Source: Bacillus_BD sp963787345 (GTDB taxonomy: Bacteria > Bacillota > Bacilli > Bacillales > Cytobacillaceae). Taken from it: DNA of 64,000 bases. Positions 61,234-64,000 of this stretch are shown here, piece by piece (within the stretch, counting starts at the first letter, position 1; each line of letters starts with the position of its first letter). The position numbers were made by a program, and so were the translations under genes. The notes beneath the pieces are model-generated. The model was given only the letters and a program-made list of their open reading frames with translations, searched no databases and was not told the origin of the DNA. The stretch covers positions 372,001 to 436,000 of the forward strand of contig CAWBCW010000011.1 of the NCBI GenBank assembly GCA_963787345.1, given 5' to 3'.

Positions 61234-61893
61234 GTGAAAAAAGAGTTTGCTGTTATTGGTTTGGGTCGTTTTGGAGGTAGTATTTGTCGTACATTAGCGG
61301 AACAAGGAATAGAAGTAATGGGAATTGACAATAATGAAGAGCGTGTAGATGAGTACTCAACCATTGCTTCTCATGCAGTTGTCGCAAATACAACAGATGA
61401 AAAAGTATTAAAGAGCTTAGGGATTCGTAATTTTGATCATGTGATTGTAGCAATTGGGGATGATATTCAAGCTAGTATTTTAACAACCATTATGTTAAAA
61501 GAACTTGGTGTTAAAAAGGTGACGGTAAAAGCCCAAAATGATTATCATGAAAAGGTATTAGTAAAAATAGGGGCAGATCACGTCGTTCATCCTGAGCGGG
61601 ATATGGGAAGAAGAATCGCGCATAACATCATTTCAAATAATGTCCTCGATTATTTGGAGTTATCTGACGAGCATAGTATTGTAGAAATTGTTGCAAGTGA
61701 GAAGATTGATGGTTATTCAATCTTACATTTAGATGTACGTGCTAAATATGGAATCAATATTGTTGCCATTAAAAGACGTGATGAAATTATTGTTTCACCC
61801 CAAGCAAATGAAATGATTTATAAAGAAGATATTTTGATTGTAATCGGTGCCGATGTTGATATCAATCGCTTTGAAAAAAAGGTATTATCTTAA
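61234..61893 (+). CDS. ktrC: K+ channel regulatory subunit KtrC
   Basis: 219 residues from the GTG at 61234, eight bases after TTGGAGG. RCK_N Rossmann domain (GLGRFGGSICRTLAEQG, D at the end of strand 2 in GIDNN), RCK_C domain from about 135 with HPERDMGRRIAHNI in the hinge. Gates KtrD (encoded in this window) by ATP/ADP and is inhibited by c-di-AMP in known cases. Confidence 0.93.
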   Translation: MKKEFAVIGLGRFGGSICRTLAEQGIEVMGIDNNEERVDEYSTIASHAVVANTTDEKVLKSLGIRNFDHVIVAIGDDIQASILTTIMLKELGVKKVTVKAQNDYHEKVLVKIGADHVVHPERDMGRRIAHNIISNNVLDYLELSDEHSIVEIVASEKIDGYSILHLDVRAKYGINIVAIKRRDEIIVSPQANEMIYKEDILIVIGADVDINRFEKKVLS

Positions 61894-61939
61894 AAAATGA
61901 GAAAAAGCACCGTTGAACCGGTGCTTTTTCTCATTTTTT
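61892..61939. terminator. Strong bidirectional terminator ktrC/rnjA
   Basis: AAAAAATGAGAAAAAGCACCG and its exact complement around a 6-base loop. It serves both convergent genes. Confidence 0.93.
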
Positions 61940-61947
61940 GACGACAA

Positions 61948-63615
61948 TCATACTTCCATTATTATCGGCAAGATCATCGGACGTCGTTTCGTTTTTTCAT
62001 AAAGAAATGGTGAAAGTGTATCCGTAATTTCATTTTTAATTTCTGACCACTGAGTAGTCTTACGTTCCATCACTCTATCTAAGTGTTTTGCGATTAGACT
62101 TTGAGCATCATTAATTAAATCACTAGACTCTCTCATATAAACAAAACCACGTGAGATAATATCTGGCCCTGAGGCAATTTTGAATTCTTTCATATTGATA
62201 CTGACAACAACGACGACAAGTCCTTCCTCAGATAAGATTCTGCGGTCGCGTAATACGATATTGCCGATATCACCTATCCCGCTTCCATCAATAAACACAT
62301 TTCCAGAGGGGATTTTTCCAGCGACCTTGGCTTCATCTGGGCTAAGAGAAAGTACCTCGCCATTATCCATGATGAAACAATTCTCTTCCTTTACCCCACA
62401 ATCAACAGCAAGCCTTGAATGAGTCACGAGCATACGATACTCACCATGGATCGGTAGAAAGAATTTTGGTTTTATTAATCGTAACATTAACTTTTGTTCT
62501 TCTTGTCCGCCATGACCAGATGTATGAATATCATTTAATTTTCCATGGATAACGTCAGCGCCAGCTCGGAAAAGCATATTAATCGTTCGATTCACGCTTG
62601 TCGTATTACCAGGGATCGGAGAAGATGAAAAGACAACTGTATCTCCTGGGATAATTTGAATTTGTCTGTGTGTTCCATTTGCAATTCTAGATAATGCAGC
62701 CATCGGTTCACCTTGGCTTCCTGTACAAAGGATGGTTACCTTATTTGCCGGCAGTCGATTAACTTGTCCAGCATCAATAAAGGTATCCTTAGGTGCACGA
62801 ATATATCCTAAATCTTGACCAATTTGAATGGCAGCTTCCATACTCCGGCCAAAGACAGCCACTTTTCGGTCATTTGCAACGGCCGCTTCAGTTACCTGCT
62901 GTAATCGATGAATATTGGATGCGAATGTAGCAAAAATAACCCGTCCATCCACTTTTCTGAAAATATCATGGATTGTATCCCCAACACGTCTTTCAGACAT
63001 TGTAAAATCGGGGATTTCACTATTTGTACTATCCGAAAGGAGGCAAAGTACACCTTCTTTTCCAATCTCAGCCATTTTTGTCAAGTTTGCAGGTTCACCT
63101 ACAGGCGTAAAATCAAATTTAAAGTCACCCGTATGTACAACTTGTCCAGGTGGAGTTTTGACAACGATTCCATAAGAATCCGGTATGCTATGGGTTGTTC
63201 TAAAGAAGGAAACGGATGTTTTTCTGAACTTGATCACATCTTCTTCTTTAATTTCAATAAGAGTAGTTTGTCTAAGGAGACCGTGTTCGTCCAATTTATT
63301 ACGAATTAATCCGAGTGCAAGCTTGCCTCCATAAATGGGAATATTCACTTGTCGCAGCAGATAAGGGATGCCCCCTATATGGTCTTCATGGCCATGGGTA
63401 ATAAAGAGTCCTTTAATTTTATCTTCATTTTTTACTAAATAAGTATAATCTGGAATCACATAATCGATTCCGAGCAGTTCATCTTCCGGAAATTTAATTC
63501 CGGCGTCGATGAGGATGATCTCATCTTGGAACTGGACTGCGTAAGTGTTTTTACCAATTTCTCCTAAACCACCTAAGGCAAAAACGGCAGTTTGATCATT
63601 TTTTACAAATTTCAT
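61948..63615 (-). CDS. rnjA: Ribonuclease J1
   Basis: 555 residues. Metallo-beta-lactamase/beta-CASP fold: metal motif THGHEDHIGG, downstream HTGDFKFD and the beta-CASP region (TGSQGEPMAAL). Dual endo/5'-exonuclease of mRNA decay and 16S rRNA maturation. The stop of rpoY lies three bases upstream of its ATG, as in B. subtilis. Confidence 0.97.
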   Translation of the reverse strand: MKFVKNDQTAVFALGGLGEIGKNTYAVQFQDEIILIDAGIKFPEDELLGIDYVIPDYTYLVKNEDKIKGLFITHGHEDHIGGIPYLLRQVNIPIYGGKLALGLIRNKLDEHGLLRQTTLIEIKEEDVIKFRKTSVSFFRTTHSIPDSYGIVVKTPPGQVVHTGDFKFDFTPVGEPANLTKMAEIGKEGVLCLLSDSTNSEIPDFTMSERRVGDTIHDIFRKVDGRVIFATFASNIHRLQQVTEAAVANDRKVAVFGRSMEAAIQIGQDLGYIRAPKDTFIDAGQVNRLPANKVTILCTGSQGEPMAALSRIANGTHRQIQIIPGDTVVFSSSPIPGNTTSVNRTINMLFRAGADVIHGKLNDIHTSGHGGQEEQKLMLRLIKPKFFLPIHGEYRMLVTHSRLAVDCGVKEENCFIMDNGEVLSLSPDEAKVAGKIPSGNVFIDGSGIGDIGNIVLRDRRILSEEGLVVVVVSINMKEFKIASGPDIISRGFVYMRESSDLINDAQSLIAKHLDRVMERKTTQWSEIKNEITDTLSPFLYEKTKRRPMILPIIMEV

Positions 63616-63618
63616 ATT

Positions 63619-63828
63619 CTATATCTCCAATACTTTAAAATCTTCGTTTTGTTGTTCGTATTCTAAAAAGGCTCCGTCAATGGGTGTAATGAATTCAATA
63701 TTATAAGGATATTGAATTAACTTTTTACGGATATCTGGTAAAGACTCCCCTTCAATATATAATGTTTTTGTCATTTCACGAACAGGTACTTGGGTTTGTA
63801 ATTCCTGATAGAAAACCTTAAAAATCAC
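63619..63828 (-). CDS. rpoY: RNA polymerase epsilon subunit RpoY
   Basis: 69 residues (MIFKVFYQELQTQVPVREMTKTLY...), the YkzG/RpoY family of Firmicutes. It starts at a GTG after GAGGAGCGATCAAAA. It binds near the secondary channel of RNA polymerase. Couples with rnjA in one transcript. Confidence 0.95.
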   Translation of the reverse strand: MIFKVFYQELQTQVPVREMTKTLYIEGESLPDIRKKLIQYPYNIEFITPIDGAFLEYEQQNEDFKVLEI

Positions 63829-63934
63829 TTTTGATCGCTCCTCATTGTATTTTATATTTAAAAAATAAAGTTTATCTATTTTTCATTAAGATAAGGAAGG
63901 AGCCCTTCTAAAGAGTGAAGGGCTCAAAAAATAA

Positions 63935-64000
63935 TCAGGCAATTGATTTTTTTCGCAACATGTCATTCCACTGTTTTAAAAGCTTCTTTCTTAGCTTCTT
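63935..64000 (-). CDS. C-terminal end of an unidentified gene (partial)
   Basis: The last 21 codons (KKLRKKLLKQWNDMLRKKSIA) of a frame that enters from the right edge. Very basic and helical. Too short to assign; a hairpin GAGCCCTTC/GAAGGGCTC at 63900-63925 lies after its stop. Confidence 0.3.
   Translation of the reverse strand, partial: KKLRKKLLKQWNDMLRKKSIA

Overview
The window is chromosomal DNA from a low-GC, endospore-forming Firmicute of the family Bacillaceae (Bacillus sensu lato). The evidence is AGGAGG-type ribosome binding sites, frequent TTG/GTG starts, and many sporulation or Bacillus-specific genes: SspL, an alpha/beta SASP, YjcZ peptides, Spo0E, KinD, YkyB, YkuD, MntR, DynA, KtrC/KtrD and RpoY. 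From about 42 kb onward the order follows the B. subtilis spo0E/kinD/mhqR/clpE/ykvI/ykvS/ykwC/cheV/ykyB/ykuD/ykuE/ykuI/ykuJ/ykuL and ktrC/rnjA/rpoY neighbourhoods. The 8-24 kb part follows the dynA/ypcP/sspL/ypeP/ypeQ/cspD/ugtP/metA neighbourhood. I saw no rRNA, tRNA, CRISPR array or intact insertion sequence.

Layout. 0-0.6 kb: edge of a CheX-like gene, then a two-Fur-box promoter driving a 32-residue membrane micropeptide. 0.6-6.4 kb: seven-gene Mrp Na+/H+ antiporter operon (minus strand, overlapping genes). 6.6-8 kb: UspA-like protein and a short tyrosine recombinase that lacks its first catalytic arginine. 8-24 kb: dynamin-like DynA, a nucleotidyltransferase, 5'-3' exonuclease, spore protein, two divergent RNase H-like genes, cold-shock protein, an orphan copper chaperone with a CsoR-like operator, topoisomerase III, MntR, glycolipid synthase UgtP and MetA. 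24-40 kb: CwlO-like endopeptidase with a WalR-like box, ABC-F factor YfmR, LLM oxidoreductase, aspartase, YitT, two YjcZ peptides, a thiamine-precursor-type ABC operon, RF3, SASP, the K+ channel KtrD, a frameshifted DUF3905 gene and two small spore-like proteins. 40-53 kb: B12/radical-SAM protein, Spo0E, Fsr-type exporter, KinD, MhqR, ClpE under CtsR boxes, YkvI, a split lipoprotein, a CPBP protease and YkvS. 53-64 kb: CheV, a structured intergenic element, YkyB, L,D-transpeptidase YkuD, Tat-exported phosphoesterase YkuE, c-di-GMP-binding YkuI, YkuJ, c-di-AMP sensor DarB, an MFS pump, KtrC, RNase J1 and RpoY.

How the genes fit together. Several themes recur: cation homeostasis (Mrp for Na+/H+, KtrC/KtrD for K+, MntR for Mn, CopZ for Cu, and a Fur-controlled micropeptide), entry into sporulation (KinD adds phosphate to the Spo0A phosphorelay while Spo0E removes it), spore components, envelope turnover (CwlO-like, YkuD, UgtP) and nucleotide second messengers (YkuI, DarB). 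Most of the window is ordinary core genome. The items most worth a second look are the Fur-box micropeptide, the structured element downstream of cheV, the two apparent frameshifts, the recombinase with a missing active-site residue, and the three small proteins with gamma-SASP-like TEF motifs.
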